NCBI GenBank assembly: GCA_022600195.1
Contig: JAHZKX010000057.1
Coordinates: forward strand, 62,001 to 126,000
Direction: 5' to 3'
Source: Planctomycetota bacterium
GTDB taxonomy: Bacteria; Planctomycetota; Planctomycetia; Planctomycetales; Planctomycetaceae
Length of the DNA: 64,000 nt
Below the pieces are notes generated by a model. It searched no databases. It saw only the letters and a list, made by a program, of their open reading frames with translations, and had not been told where the DNA came from. Position 1 is the stretch's first letter. The number at the start of each line of letters is the position of its first letter. A program made the position numbers and the translations under genes. Positions 10,402 to 19,306 of this stretch are shown here, piece by piece.

Positions 10402-12144
10402 CTACGATCCCTGCCCCATGATGATTGAAAACATCTTGAACCCGCTCTTCAGATTCTGCACGGGTACATAAGTTTTGGTCGTCATGGATTGCTTGCCCAA
10501 CGTCAGACTGAATGTCAGATAAGCGGCGGTGATTCCCTGCTTTTTCAACAGTTCGTCTGAAAACAATCCCTGTTTCTGCCTGCTCTCTGCTAAAATATTA
10601 TAACCTTTTGCAATGCTCGAAGGCAGATCGATCATGACGAGAATATTTGCTTTACTGAGCCCCTGTTTGCGAGCCTCTATAAAAGCAGGTTGATTTTGAG
10701 AAATCTTTTTGGAATCAGCAGTTGCATTGAGTGCATCCAGAAATTTTTTCATGGAAGCCGTTGTCCCCATTGCCTGGAGCACCATCCCTTCTGGATATGC
10801 CATGCGATTGGTAATGCCCCGAGGACCATACAGAACTTCCAGCATCCTTTTCTGAATCTGCAAAGGATCAAATTCCGGATCAACCTCCTGTTTGATGACC
10901 GTCAGATCAACGGTTTCCTTACCAACTTTCTCTGCATCAGGAGTCATCGTGATATCCTGCTTCATTCCCGGCAGCGAAATGTTCTTCATTAATGACATCA
11001 TTTCACGTGTATAACTTCGCATTTGGCTTGAAGGTTCCACTTCCGAAATGGTATAGGCATTCAGCACTCCCTCAGAAAGTTTTCCCAACTCAAAAGAAAA
11101 ATAATAGCTGCCAAACTTTAATTTGCGGATCTCTTTGACAATTGTCTCGAATTTTGCCTTGTCTTCCGCGTTTTCTTTGGTTTCGTCAAACATTTGCGCT
11201 GTAAAATCCAAACCCCAGGTAATGAGCGCATCGGTATTTCCTGCACCTGCAATATATGCCAGCTGATCTGCTGGAAACTTTCCCAGTTGTGCGAAACGCT
11301 GTGGTGGATTCTTCTGAAACAATTGGTCAGTGAGAGAGTTTTCTTTGACTTCAAACCGGCTCTCCAAATCGATCCCGTCATTCCCGGTCTTCAATGCTGT
11401 CGTATAACTTTTTGAATCCTTAACTGCCTGCAAAGCTGCTTTGGCCAGTCTTTGATACATTGAGAGTATGGGCTTCATATTCACACCGGGTGCTGAATTT
11501 ACCGTTGAGGAAAGCTGGGTGAGTGCCTCATTTACTTTCGAATCTGCCTGTGCTAATTGTGGCTCGTAGATTTTTACGATCTTTTGTGAATTCACATACA
11601 CAGAAAGATCTCCGCCTGCAAACAGATCTCGTGCAGGGCTACTCATCAGATCCTGAAAGCTCTGTTGATCCGATTTTAACAATGCCACTGCCTGATCAAC
11701 GAGTTTCTGGTCTTCACTATAAAGAACCCATTTCTCATGTATGACGAGATGAAAATCTTTGCCCAGGGCAGACTTGATCGCTTTCGGGTCACTAGCCGGA
11801 ATTACGTAGAGCAACCCTGGTTGTTTAGCCTGACTAAGAAACACGCCGACAAACAAATCGCGCGAACGATCTACGCCGGCCAGTTCAGGGTTTGAAAGAG
11901 AACGTCCGAGAATCGTACGTAAATTCCCCTGAACAACTCCGGTCAGTGACTCATCGATCCGATTCAACAGACCAGAAATATTTTGCAGTGTCTTTTTCGG
12001 CTGCTTGAGCCGAATGACCAGACTCGCATCTGAGGAGATTGCGGATTCAGGAATCTCAGCCGCCGTTAGCAAAGCAACAGGAAACAAAAACGAAACCAGT
12101 GCCAAGACGCATTTCCATCGTATCAACATAAAACAGCATTCCAT
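10402..12144 (-). CDS. Exported protein of unknown function (DUF3352-like)
   Basis: The product is 580 residues from the first ATG; a second ATG at 12129 gives an equally good signal peptide (hydrophobic stretch LALVSFLFPVALLTAA, cut before AEIPES). The mature part alternates short beta-strand and helix segments, with no catalytic motif seen. The plan, an N-terminal segment on extreme values of SLVIRLKQPKKTLQNI type and repeats of amyloid-free hydrophobic strands, resembles the DUF3352 proteins that planctomycetes carry in many copies. It is probably periplasmic. No neighbour suggests a role. A gap of about 480 bp separates it from the divergent gene at 12623. Confidence 0.7.
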   Translation of the reverse strand: MECCFMLIRWKCVLALVSFLFPVALLTAAEIPESAISSDASLVIRLKQPKKTLQNISGLLNRIDESLTGVVQGNLRTILGRSLSNPELAGVDRSRDLFVGVFLSQAKQPGLLYVIPASDPKAIKSALGKDFHLVIHEKWVLYSEDQKLVDQAVALLKSDQQSFQDLMSSPARDLFAGGDLSVYVNSQKIVKIYEPQLAQADSKVNEALTQLSSTVNSAPGVNMKPILSMYQRLAKAALQAVKDSKSYTTALKTGNDGIDLESRFEVKENSLTDQLFQKNPPQRFAQLGKFPADQLAYIAGAGNTDALITWGLDFTAQMFDETKENAEDKAKFETIVKEIRKLKFGSYYFSFELGKLSEGVLNAYTISEVEPSSQMRSYTREMMSLMKNISLPGMKQDITMTPDAEKVGKETVDLTVIKQEVDPEFDPLQIQKRMLEVLYGPRGITNRMAYPEGMVLQAMGTTASMKKFLDALNATADSKKISQNQPAFIEARKQGLSKANILVMIDLPSSIAKGYNILAESRQKQGLFSDELLKKQGITAAYLTFSLTLGKQSMTTKTYVPVQNLKSGFKMFSIIMGQGS

Positions 12145-12622
12145 TTAATTGAAAGTAGTGAGGCCCAGAACGTGACCGCTTATTATATACAGTCTGTAAT
12201 GTGCTGAGGACTGTTCAGACTTAGAATTCGCAACAACACATAAGCCTAATAATATCAGAGAGTTACCCGCCCCTCGCCATCAATTCAAACAATTTAATTT
12301 TATCAAAACCACTAAACTGGTAAAGATAGGTGCAATAGACGTATTATCTCGATATTGATCATCACGGAGTCAATAGTAGTTAAAACAGTAGATCCAAATG
12401 CAGTAAACATGCCTGCCTTCAGTCGACACAAAATGAAGATCCTGACTCGTGCGGCGAATTGCCGGTTACCGATGTAAGAAGAGTAAAGTACTTCCGAGGT
12501 AGTGTGAACTGGATCATTCCTCTCTCACTATCCTGATATGGAAATCATACTTCATTCAATTCACTCAATCGAAAAATTGAATTGACGACAAAGATCTCGC
12601 TGAAGGATCGTAAAGAGAATCA
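12145..12622. other. Intergenic gap between divergent genes
   Basis: This 478-bp stretch lies between two divergently read genes and must hold both promoters. It is AT-rich with several stop codons in all frames. No clear promoter pair, RNA gene or repeat was recognised. Confidence 0.5.
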
Positions 12623-13927
12623 ATGTCTACTGGATTTGCTGGCTCTCGTTCCATGGATGAACGTCGACGCCGAAGACTGGCGTCAGAATCTTTAGAATCT
12701 CTCGATGATTCGAACGATGATTCTACACCTGCTTCCAATGCGAGAACCAATCGCTTTGCAGCAGGCCAATATCCTCTGCGCACTCTCATCTTTCCAAAAC
12801 GCTGGAAACTCGCTGTCTATTATCTGCCGATTTTTTTGTGTTTTTCCGGTTTGATTGCCTTCGACTATTATCGAATGGAATGGTTTGCTCCCGAATCAGC
12901 GCTGTCTGCATACCTGTCACTGGAACAGAGTCCGTTGCCTCTTTTTCTGACAGGATCTCTTCTGTTTTTCTCGGGACAGATTGCTTTGCTGATTGCAGCA
13001 CTGCGTACACAAAGTCTGCATGATTTTTCCGGAAGGCATCGATTGTGGAAGTATGTTGCTGGTGGCTTGTTTCTGTTTGCTTTATGCATGACGACACAAT
13101 TGCATCAGGTCTGGGCCTCAACGGTCATTGAACTACGCCTATTTGACTGGGGACCTCATACGCAACTTCTGGCCTGGTTGATTCCCGCTCTGGTCATTGG
13201 TTTCACCGTTTCATTAATGAGCTATCTGGAAATGCGTGGTGATCGAGCAGGTCTGAATTTTACCATTCTCGCAGTGGCGACTTACATGACGTACCTGACT
13301 TTTACGCTAACGGGAAATCTGATTCCCTGGGAATCTCACCACAACCTTATCGGGACGGGCATCCTATTCTTCGCTCATTGGAGCTTGTTTACCAGTCTGT
13401 TACTGCATACACACCACTTGCTTTATCGATCCGTTGATTTACCAGAGAAAGCACCTTCCCGTTTCAAGAAGCATTTTGCACATCAGTTACATCGTCGTCG
13501 AATCAAGAAAAAAGCTAGGCAGGTTGCCAAAGCCCTAAAGCAAAAAGAACTCCTGGCCAATCGAACGGCTCAGCAATCAGCTCAAAAAGAAACGGAAGAA
13601 GTCTTTATTGACGCAAAGACTGCTGAATCAATCTCAAAAAGTACAAACACTTCTTCCCGAAGAAAAAAGTCTGCCTCAGTACAAAAACCTGAGACGAAAG
13701 CATCTCTCCCACAGGAAGACAGTAGACCGGATCCTGATGAGGACCTGGAACCTGTACCACAGCAGTCCGCAAGGAAACCGAAATCTAAAAGGAACATGCG
13801 AGTCGACAATGCCCATGATCCGGAATTACTGAAAGGTTTGTCTAAGCGTGAAAGGCGAAAACTCCAAAAGCAATGGAGAGAAGAAGAACGCCAGAACGCA
13901 CAACGAAACCGGGAAGATTATTCATAA
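12623..13927 (+). CDS. Polytopic membrane protein with charged cytoplasmic tail, unknown function
   Basis: The 434-residue product has an N-terminal Arg/Ser/Asp-rich region (residues 1-60), about six membrane helices between residues 60 and 275, and a long Lys/Arg/Glu-rich C-terminal tail (about 285-434) that is probably disordered and possibly RNA- or protein-binding. No known domain is recognised. The high density of basic residues at both ends suggests that both face the cytoplasm. A short AGAG ribosome site precedes the ATG. The next gene, also a membrane protein, starts 168 bp downstream. Confidence 0.75.
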   Translation: MSTGFAGSRSMDERRRRRLASESLESLDDSNDDSTPASNARTNRFAAGQYPLRTLIFPKRWKLAVYYLPIFLCFSGLIAFDYYRMEWFAPESALSAYLSLEQSPLPLFLTGSLLFFSGQIALLIAALRTQSLHDFSGRHRLWKYVAGGLFLFALCMTTQLHQVWASTVIELRLFDWGPHTQLLAWLIPALVIGFTVSLMSYLEMRGDRAGLNFTILAVATYMTYLTFTLTGNLIPWESHHNLIGTGILFFAHWSLFTSLLLHTHHLLYRSVDLPEKAPSRFKKHFAHQLHRRRIKKKARQVAKALKQKELLANRTAQQSAQKETEEVFIDAKTAESISKSTNTSSRRKKSASVQKPETKASLPQEDSRPDPDEDLEPVPQQSARKPKSKRNMRVDNAHDPELLKGLSKRERRKLQKQWREEERQNAQRNREDYS

Positions 13928-14094
13928 TTCCAGGATTTTTGTGATCCGGTTTTCATTTTCGCTCGTTTCTGAAGTGGAATCTTTATAGACTTGCCCTATT
14001 CAGTGAGTTTGATTTCCGCAATTACAGACCACTTTAATTCTCAGCTTCTGGACGCATCATTTGCTCTGCATATTAGGAAAAGGTAGTTTACGCC

Positions 14095-14748
14095 ATGTCC
14101 AATGATAACTTTTACTCAGAAGAGAATGACTTTCAACCTGACGAAAATTCTGCTCAACCCAAAAAAGGGATGAGTACGGGTGTAAAAGTTTTATTGATAT
14201 TAACGGGTGTTGGAGGCATTTGCTTAATCCTGTGTTGTGGCGGTATTTTCTGGGCCGTAAAAAATTCTGAATTCAAAATGACAGAGAAAAAAGAAGATAT
14301 TATTGAGATTCAGAATGAGATCGCCCAGATCACAATTCCCGATACTTTCAAGCCACAAGCGGGAATGTCAATGAACATCATGGGAACCAGCGTTCGGATG
14401 GCCATTTATGAAGAAAAGTCCAAGGATGGCGCTCTTGTACTAATGAGTCTTGGTATTCCCGACGATGGCATGGTCGATATGGAACAGGAATTCCGTAAGA
14501 GCATGAAACAGCAGAATCAGAATCAACGCGAGCTGACGATCACGAAAACGGAGGAGCGAGAATTCACAATCAAAGGACAAAAAGTCAATTTTGAATTTTC
14601 AGAGGGAACCGATCAAAACGACAAAAAGTTCCATCAGGTACAAGGCGTTTTCGCCGGTAAAAACGGCCCCGCTTTCTTCTTCCTGCAAATCGCGGACAAG
14701 AGCTATCATGATGAGGAAATTGTGAAGATGATTGAATCCATCAAATGA
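14095..14748 (+). CDS. Single-pass membrane protein of unknown function
   Basis: The 217-residue product has an acidic 30-residue N-terminus, one membrane helix at about residues 32-56 that contains a Cys-Cys pair (LCCGGIFW), and a C-terminal domain of about 150 residues with alternating strands. This layout is that of a signal-anchor protein with its larger domain outside the inner membrane. No domain is recognised. A good ribosome site GGAAAAGG lies before the ATG. Position next to another membrane protein gene hints at co-expression only. Confidence 0.75.
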   Translation: MSNDNFYSEENDFQPDENSAQPKKGMSTGVKVLLILTGVGGICLILCCGGIFWAVKNSEFKMTEKKEDIIEIQNEIAQITIPDTFKPQAGMSMNIMGTSVRMAIYEEKSKDGALVLMSLGIPDDGMVDMEQEFRKSMKQQNQNQRELTITKTEEREFTIKGQKVNFEFSEGTDQNDKKFHQVQGVFAGKNGPAFFFLQIADKSYHDEEIVKMIESIK

Positions 14749-14790
14749 GTACTCTGATGATTATTCTCGATTGAACGGAACTTAAATCAT

Positions 14791-16026
14791 TTAAGACTCC
14801 GGCACGATTTTCACTTCAGGGGGATCTGCGTAATCTTCCCACAAACGTTGATCCACCTGGGCATCAGGCTGACCATCATGGACATAGTAGCGATAGCGTG
14901 AGACATAGGGCTTGCCCGGATCAATTGCAAACGCATCAATGGCAGCAACGGCAAAACAGAAATAAGGCATTTTCGGGTGCAATCTGACCGGCTGTGGAAA
15001 CCGAAAATTCTGGGGATGACTTAAAATCGTAACACCGGCCGTCTCCCCAGCCAGCGGGCCATACATTTCCACCCAATGCGGCCTCGTCTGATTTCCATTT
15101 TCTTTGTTTTTGCCCTCGCTGGTCAGATAGTCATAAGTTCGGTCTTTGTGCCAATCGGCATGGCCGCGAATGGTCATCCCACCATAATGAACCTTATCAA
15201 TGGTAACCGGTTGCTTCGTGGCACAGTTTTGAATCGAATTGATATCAAACAAAAATTGGTCATCCAATGCAAAAACGCGTACGCGCCAGACCTCGTCCAG
15301 CATTGTCACAGGGCCTGTTTTATTCGTCAGATCGACATGATTGATGGTCGTGGTCAATAACCCAAAGACGGGACCACTGGCAAAAGTGTTGACTTTCTGG
15401 TGTTCCACCTTCCCTAATTTCGACTTCTGATCCCAGCCATTATTTTCCCTGCCTTCAAACAGGACCTTGCGCCAGGAAAACATGATGCCGTGCTGATGTG
15501 CATGATCGGGATTGAAGTCATCTGTAATTACTTTTCCAGATGGAGTATACAGCGGGTGAATGTAGCCACTTTTGTCATAATAATCCTGATCCCGCTGAGG
15601 TGCTTCGACGATGTCATAATTGTAGGTCAACACCGGTTTTCCACCAACTTTTACATTCAAATGTTTCCCATCATCAACCACGGTGACTCGGTCTGCCTGC
15701 CCTGTTTTACCCGGCTCTGCCAGCAGGCGATACTGACGCGTTTCCCCCTTGTCTAATCGTTCGCGTAAAATCCAGACCAGTTCCCGTCGATTACCTGTGA
15801 CATCAAGCTGAATGGGGATTTCCGTTCCGTTATCAATCCGCACCAGACTGAAATTTTTCTGGCTCTCCATCAATTTGGGTACGGGAATCGAAACGACACA
15901 ATTGTGTCGTGCCTGCTTACCGGCAAAGACTTCGAGAATGACAGCAGGTCCCGCCCATGACAGGGAAAGATTTCCCATCAATGTGACAAGAGTGATTACA
16001 AAGCTGAAGATCATAGTTTGTTTCAT
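14791..16026 (-). CDS. DUF6807 (PmoA-like) exported protein
   Basis: The ATG at 16026 gives a 411-residue product with a signal peptide (IFSFVITLVTLMGNLSLSWA). An upstream in-frame start at 16131 would overlap the preceding gene and add an unrelated stretch. The body carries the family pattern of His-rich strands, such as YIHPLYTPSGKVITDD, DHAHQHGIMFSW, GHADWH and ILSHPQNFRFPQP. The family is annotated as methane oxygenase PmoA-like, but it is not a subunit of methane monooxygenase. In planctomycetes such genes sit with sugar-oxidoreductase genes. It starts 37 bp after the oxidoreductase stop, so the two are likely one operon. Confidence 0.85.
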   Translation of the reverse strand: MKQTMIFSFVITLVTLMGNLSLSWAGPAVILEVFAGKQARHNCVVSIPVPKLMESQKNFSLVRIDNGTEIPIQLDVTGNRRELVWILRERLDKGETRQYRLLAEPGKTGQADRVTVVDDGKHLNVKVGGKPVLTYNYDIVEAPQRDQDYYDKSGYIHPLYTPSGKVITDDFNPDHAHQHGIMFSWRKVLFEGRENNGWDQKSKLGKVEHQKVNTFASGPVFGLLTTTINHVDLTNKTGPVTMLDEVWRVRVFALDDQFLFDINSIQNCATKQPVTIDKVHYGGMTIRGHADWHKDRTYDYLTSEGKNKENGNQTRPHWVEMYGPLAGETAGVTILSHPQNFRFPQPVRLHPKMPYFCFAVAAIDAFAIDPGKPYVSRYRYYVHDGQPDAQVDQRLWEDYADPPEVKIVPES

Positions 16027-16063
16027 TTTGATAACCGTTTTTCCGACGTAATGTAATTTCTTA

Positions 16064-17386
16064 TTAGAGCGTCCAGCCATCACGATATTCGCGTTGAACG
16101 TATTTTGCTGCATCGCTTGTATTGGTAGCATTCATTTTCTCTGCATCCCACTCAATTTTTTTCCCGACACGAAACGCCAGATTTCCCAGTAAAATGGTTT
16201 CCGTTAAGGGGGCTGCATAATCAAAATGGCACAGCGTCTTCCCGTTTCCTTTACACGCTTCAACCCATTCCATCCGTTGATTAGCAATCGCATCTGGGAT
16301 TGTTTTCTCTGGTGCTTTGAAGCCTGTATATTTTTCTTCGGGCATCAGCACACGTTTGTTGTAATCGGCGGCCAGCATGCCCTTCTCACCTACAAATAAA
16401 ATCCCGGCTGACCATTTAGGGCCTCCCAGGTCTAATACCGGCTGAGGTGTATCGCGTCCATGATACCATACCACTTCGACGGGTGGCATAGAATCGCGAG
16501 CCGGAAACTGCCAGTGACAATCGAGCCAGAACGGAGTCGAATCGGGATGTAATTCTGGTCCTTTTGTTTCGACACTGGTCGGATACTTTAAATTCAAAGA
16601 CCAGAAAATGAGATCCATATAATGACAGCCCATGTTTCCGAGTGTGCCATTTCCGAAGTCCCACCAATAGTGCCAATCGTGTGGATGATAACAGGAATGG
16701 AAGTTCTGCATCGGCGCAGGTCCGACCCACAAATCCCAATTGAGTGCTTTGGGAATCAGCTGCGGTTTCTTCGGACGATCAACAACACGTTTGTAGCGAC
16801 GCCATCCGCCGGGACGACCAAACCAGACATGCACCTGCTTCACGCCGCCAATTGCCCCTGACTGAATCAGTTCAACCGTCCGTCGATAATTTTCGCCGGC
16901 GTGATTTTGCGTTCCCATTTGCGTGACAACATTCTGCGCATTGGCAACACGATTCATCTCTCGCACTTCATGAATCGAATGTGCTAATGGCTTTTCACAA
17001 TAGATGTGCTTTCCACGTTGCATCGCATTGATGGCAATCGTCGCGTGTGAATGATTGGGCGTCGTAACGACCACTGCATCAATCTCTTTTTCCATCTGGT
17101 CCAGCATTACACGAAAGTCAGCAAAGGTTTTCGCCTTGGGGTACTGAACACCATATTTGGTGGTGCGGGATTCGTCGACATCGCATAACGCAACAATATT
17201 CTGACTGGAAACCAACCCCAGATTGGATTTCCCCTGATTTCCAATGCCAATGCAGGCGATGTTCAACTTCTGATTCGGAGAACGTGATTCCGCTAATCCC
17301 GATTTCCCACCAACCCACAGCCCGGCACTACTCAACACCGAACTTTTCAACATAGTTCTACGTGTAATTTTATTTTCTAAACTCAT
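16064..17386 (-). CDS. Gfo/Idh/MocA family oxidoreductase with Tat signal
   Basis: The 440-residue product begins with a twin-arginine leader (ITRRTMLKSS followed by a hydrophobic stretch), which places it in the periplasm after export with its cofactor. The Rossmann fold GIGNQG near residue 47 binds NAD(P). The conserved EKP motif (IYCEKPLAHS) carries the catalytic Lys. The C-terminal domain has the family features GCHYMDLIFW and NHAGENYRR. Substrates are usually sugars or inositols; nothing here identifies the one used. The ribosome site AGGTGAGAA is good. It is the first gene of a pair with the DUF6807 gene. Confidence 0.92.
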   Translation of the reverse strand: MSLENKITRRTMLKSSVLSSAGLWVGGKSGLAESRSPNQKLNIACIGIGNQGKSNLGLVSSQNIVALCDVDESRTTKYGVQYPKAKTFADFRVMLDQMEKEIDAVVVTTPNHSHATIAINAMQRGKHIYCEKPLAHSIHEVREMNRVANAQNVVTQMGTQNHAGENYRRTVELIQSGAIGGVKQVHVWFGRPGGWRRYKRVVDRPKKPQLIPKALNWDLWVGPAPMQNFHSCYHPHDWHYWWDFGNGTLGNMGCHYMDLIFWSLNLKYPTSVETKGPELHPDSTPFWLDCHWQFPARDSMPPVEVVWYHGRDTPQPVLDLGGPKWSAGILFVGEKGMLAADYNKRVLMPEEKYTGFKAPEKTIPDAIANQRMEWVEACKGNGKTLCHFDYAAPLTETILLGNLAFRVGKKIEWDAEKMNATNTSDAAKYVQREYRDGWTL

Positions 17387-17480
17387 CGATTCTCACCTGA
17401 GTTTGCTGGAATGAGAAAGGTTAAAAGTTGCCATAATAGCCACTTCTACGATATTTACTTTACTATGCGACTGATACTCT

Positions 17481-17594
17481 GCCAGTCTCTAATTAAACCT
17501 GATCGCATAATTAAACACTACCCTAAAACGGCACGACCTTTGTGTTTTGATTTGAATTGCCGTTGCATGATTTTCATGAGAGATTCCTCTGAAA
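17481..17594 (+). repeat. Left copy of an imperfect 114-bp direct repeat
   Basis: By eye this aligns without gaps to 25478-25591, with 59 of 79 bases identical in the core (17516-17594) and about 81 of 114 overall. The strongest part runs over the CTAAAACGGC and GTTTTGATTTG blocks. Both copies keep the same reading frame open, but differences are spread over all codon positions, so it does not behave like a coding sequence. The two copies bracket the accessory segment. Confidence 0.7.
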
Positions 17595-17835
17595 GCAAGC
17601 AGGCCACTCAGTAGAATGGTGTTTATCGTTCTCGAATGTGATGACCATTCAAGAAATTCGCAGTCCGCACGACGTAAAGGTCTGTTAAAATACGAAATGA
17701 GTTTCTCGAATTCATATATCGGGAATCCACTATCCGAACACGGATACTTTATGATGTGCCGTATTTCAAATAATTTGAGGATTTGTGGCTGCCCTCAAAG
17801 TGCGCCAGACGATAAAGTCGACGCACTTTCGGCGG
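17595..17835. other. Intergenic stretch without a supported gene
   Basis: Together with the repeat to its left, this belongs to a 590-bp gap between the oxidoreductase and the FGE-domain gene. An 8-bp inverted repeat (AAAGTGCG near 17797 and CGCACTTT near 17822) may form a hairpin. A 90-codon plus-strand frame over 17616-17888 has no ribosome site and no protein-like pattern, so it is not called. Confidence 0.4.
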
Positions 17836-17952
17836 CTATTCGATGGGCCCGTCCGAAGCAGTGGGTTTTGAGGAAGGTGGAAGCTTGATCTTCGGCACTC
17901 GCCGTTGACTAAACCAGAAAAGTAAGGGCGTGGATAAGGGAAGAAGAATCAT
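17836..17952 (-). pseudogene. Possible C-terminal remnant of a membrane protein
   Basis: Directly past the stop of the FGE-domain gene, and in the same frame, the minus strand encodes 38 residues from an ATG at 17952: a hydrophobic helix (ILLPLSTPLLFWF), then a basic and proline-rich tail. This looks like the end of a membrane protein whose upstream part is missing. There is no ribosome site. It may be a remnant joined here by a rearrangement, or chance. Confidence 0.25.
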
Positions 17953-17976
17953 GCACAAGTAATTCCATACGTTCCA

Positions 17977-18918
17977 CTACTTATTAAGATGCAGTTTTGA
18001 AAGGACAGGACGAAAACCGATGGTAGACCTTCCCGACTGGGGCGGGGCATGATAGCGGTTAGCAGAACTGCAATACCTGCCGTGGTATCCCCATCTGCAA
18101 TCCCGGACCACCATGGGCGGCTTTTCCCAGTCGGCGGGCTCGAGCTGCACTGGGTCAACGCCTCCCTCTACTTTGTGGTGATACCAGTCTAGACACCATT
18201 CGCACAGATTCCCATGTATTTCGTGCAACCCCCAGGCATTTGCCGGGTAGGTGCCGACCTGCGCAGTCCTATCGAGATTCGGCCCTTTTTCGGAGTCTCT
18301 GAACGGGCTGTTGCCATCGTAATTCGCCAGTCGGCTGCTCATCTTGTCGCCAAAGTGAGTGAGTGTCAGCGTTCCGGCCCGACAGGCGAATTCCCATTCC
18401 GCGTCAGTTGGAAGACGGTATTCGTAGCCGTCCGGCAGTTTGCCAGCCTTGCGATCAAGTTGCGTAAGCTTCCGGCAGAATTCACTCGCCTCGGTGTGAC
18501 TGATGCGGTATACCGGAAACCGGTCGCCAGCACCAGCATCAAGCTTTCTTTCGATCGGCCCCATGACTCGTTTCCATTCCCCCTGTGTCACCTCAAACTG
18601 GCCGATCAAAAACGCCTGGCTGAGCGTCACCTCAACCGGCCCCTTCTGACCCTTCTTAGCTTTTGGGCTGCTCATGCGAAAGGTCCCCGGCGGGATCACA
18701 CGTAGCTGCATGCCGATCGAGTTCTCGAAAGCCGCCTCGAATCCGAGATGATCAGCCCAGGCCTTCTGCACCACCTGGGCCTGCTCTGCGGTGAGCGGGT
18801 GCTTGGTCATCAGGACGCGATTCGGCTCTTGAGAATCATCTGCATGTGTGGCTGCTACGACTAAGATCAAAACGGCAAACACTGAAACGGTCAGTTGTGG
18901 TCTTTGGCGGATCATCAT
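17977..18918 (-). CDS. Exported FGE/SUMF1-domain protein
   Basis: The 313-residue product has a signal peptide (residues 1-26) and a formylglycine-generating-enzyme-type fold from about residue 60. Family features are the NSIGMQLRVIPPGTFRM start, FEVTQGEWKRVMG, YRLPTDAEWEFACRAG, NAWGLHEIHGNLCEWCLDWY and the final GFRPVL. True FGEs use two cysteines in a C-terminal segment of the CxxxxC type. Here the matching place reads GYHGRYCSSANR, with one of the pair absent, so sulfatase activation is doubtful. A binding role, as in many FGE-domain proteins of planctomycetes, is more likely. Ribosome site AGGAG is just before the tandem ATGATG. Confidence 0.88.
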   Translation of the reverse strand: MMIRQRPQLTVSVFAVLILVVAATHADDSQEPNRVLMTKHPLTAEQAQVVQKAWADHLGFEAAFENSIGMQLRVIPPGTFRMSSPKAKKGQKGPVEVTLSQAFLIGQFEVTQGEWKRVMGPIERKLDAGAGDRFPVYRISHTEASEFCRKLTQLDRKAGKLPDGYEYRLPTDAEWEFACRAGTLTLTHFGDKMSSRLANYDGNSPFRDSEKGPNLDRTAQVGTYPANAWGLHEIHGNLCEWCLDWYHHKVEGGVDPVQLEPADWEKPPMVVRDCRWGYHGRYCSSANRYHAPPQSGRSTIGFRPVLSKLHLNK

Positions 18919-19306
18919 TAACTCCTGTGGTGGTTACTTTTCAGCAGGTATTTGCAGCAATTGTTGCTACAACTACCTTAACGCTTGCGCGTTACATCAG
19001 GGATAAGCGAAGCTGTCAACGGACTGCCGTTACACTTAAAATCCCCACGTTTCAATTGCACTTCAGTGTTACTTGAAACAAGATCTGCGCGATGTGCTGT
19101 TTCCATTGAGAAACACGAGGATCGGATGTGCCCGGATTAACATGCAGTTCGGGTCCCCAATAACTACCGTTTTTGCTGACTCCTACCCTAGTCGATTTCA
19201 TGCCATTTCGCGAACTCGGATTCGATTAAACGAAATCCGTCTGGACTGCTTTCTACAAATACTATTTAATCAACAATTAACGGGGCTGCTTGAAGAGGTT
19301 TGTGTA
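18919..19306. other. Intergenic stretch between divergent genes
   Basis: This 388-bp stretch must hold the promoters of the FGE-domain gene and of the kinase-like gene. The frame of the latter stays open upstream to 19073, but that part has an odd composition and the P-loop is expected near the N-terminus, so it is treated as non-coding. A short palindrome AACGC-TTGC-GCGTT lies near 18980. Confidence 0.4.

Noticed and set aside
17616..17888. 90-codon plus-strand frame
   Set aside because: No ribosome site, random-looking composition, and it overlaps a possible minus-strand remnant.
18975..19060. attC-like palindrome suggesting an integron cassette array in the accessory segment
   Set aside because: The palindrome is only 5 bp, core sites of attC type are missing, and no integrase gene is present.
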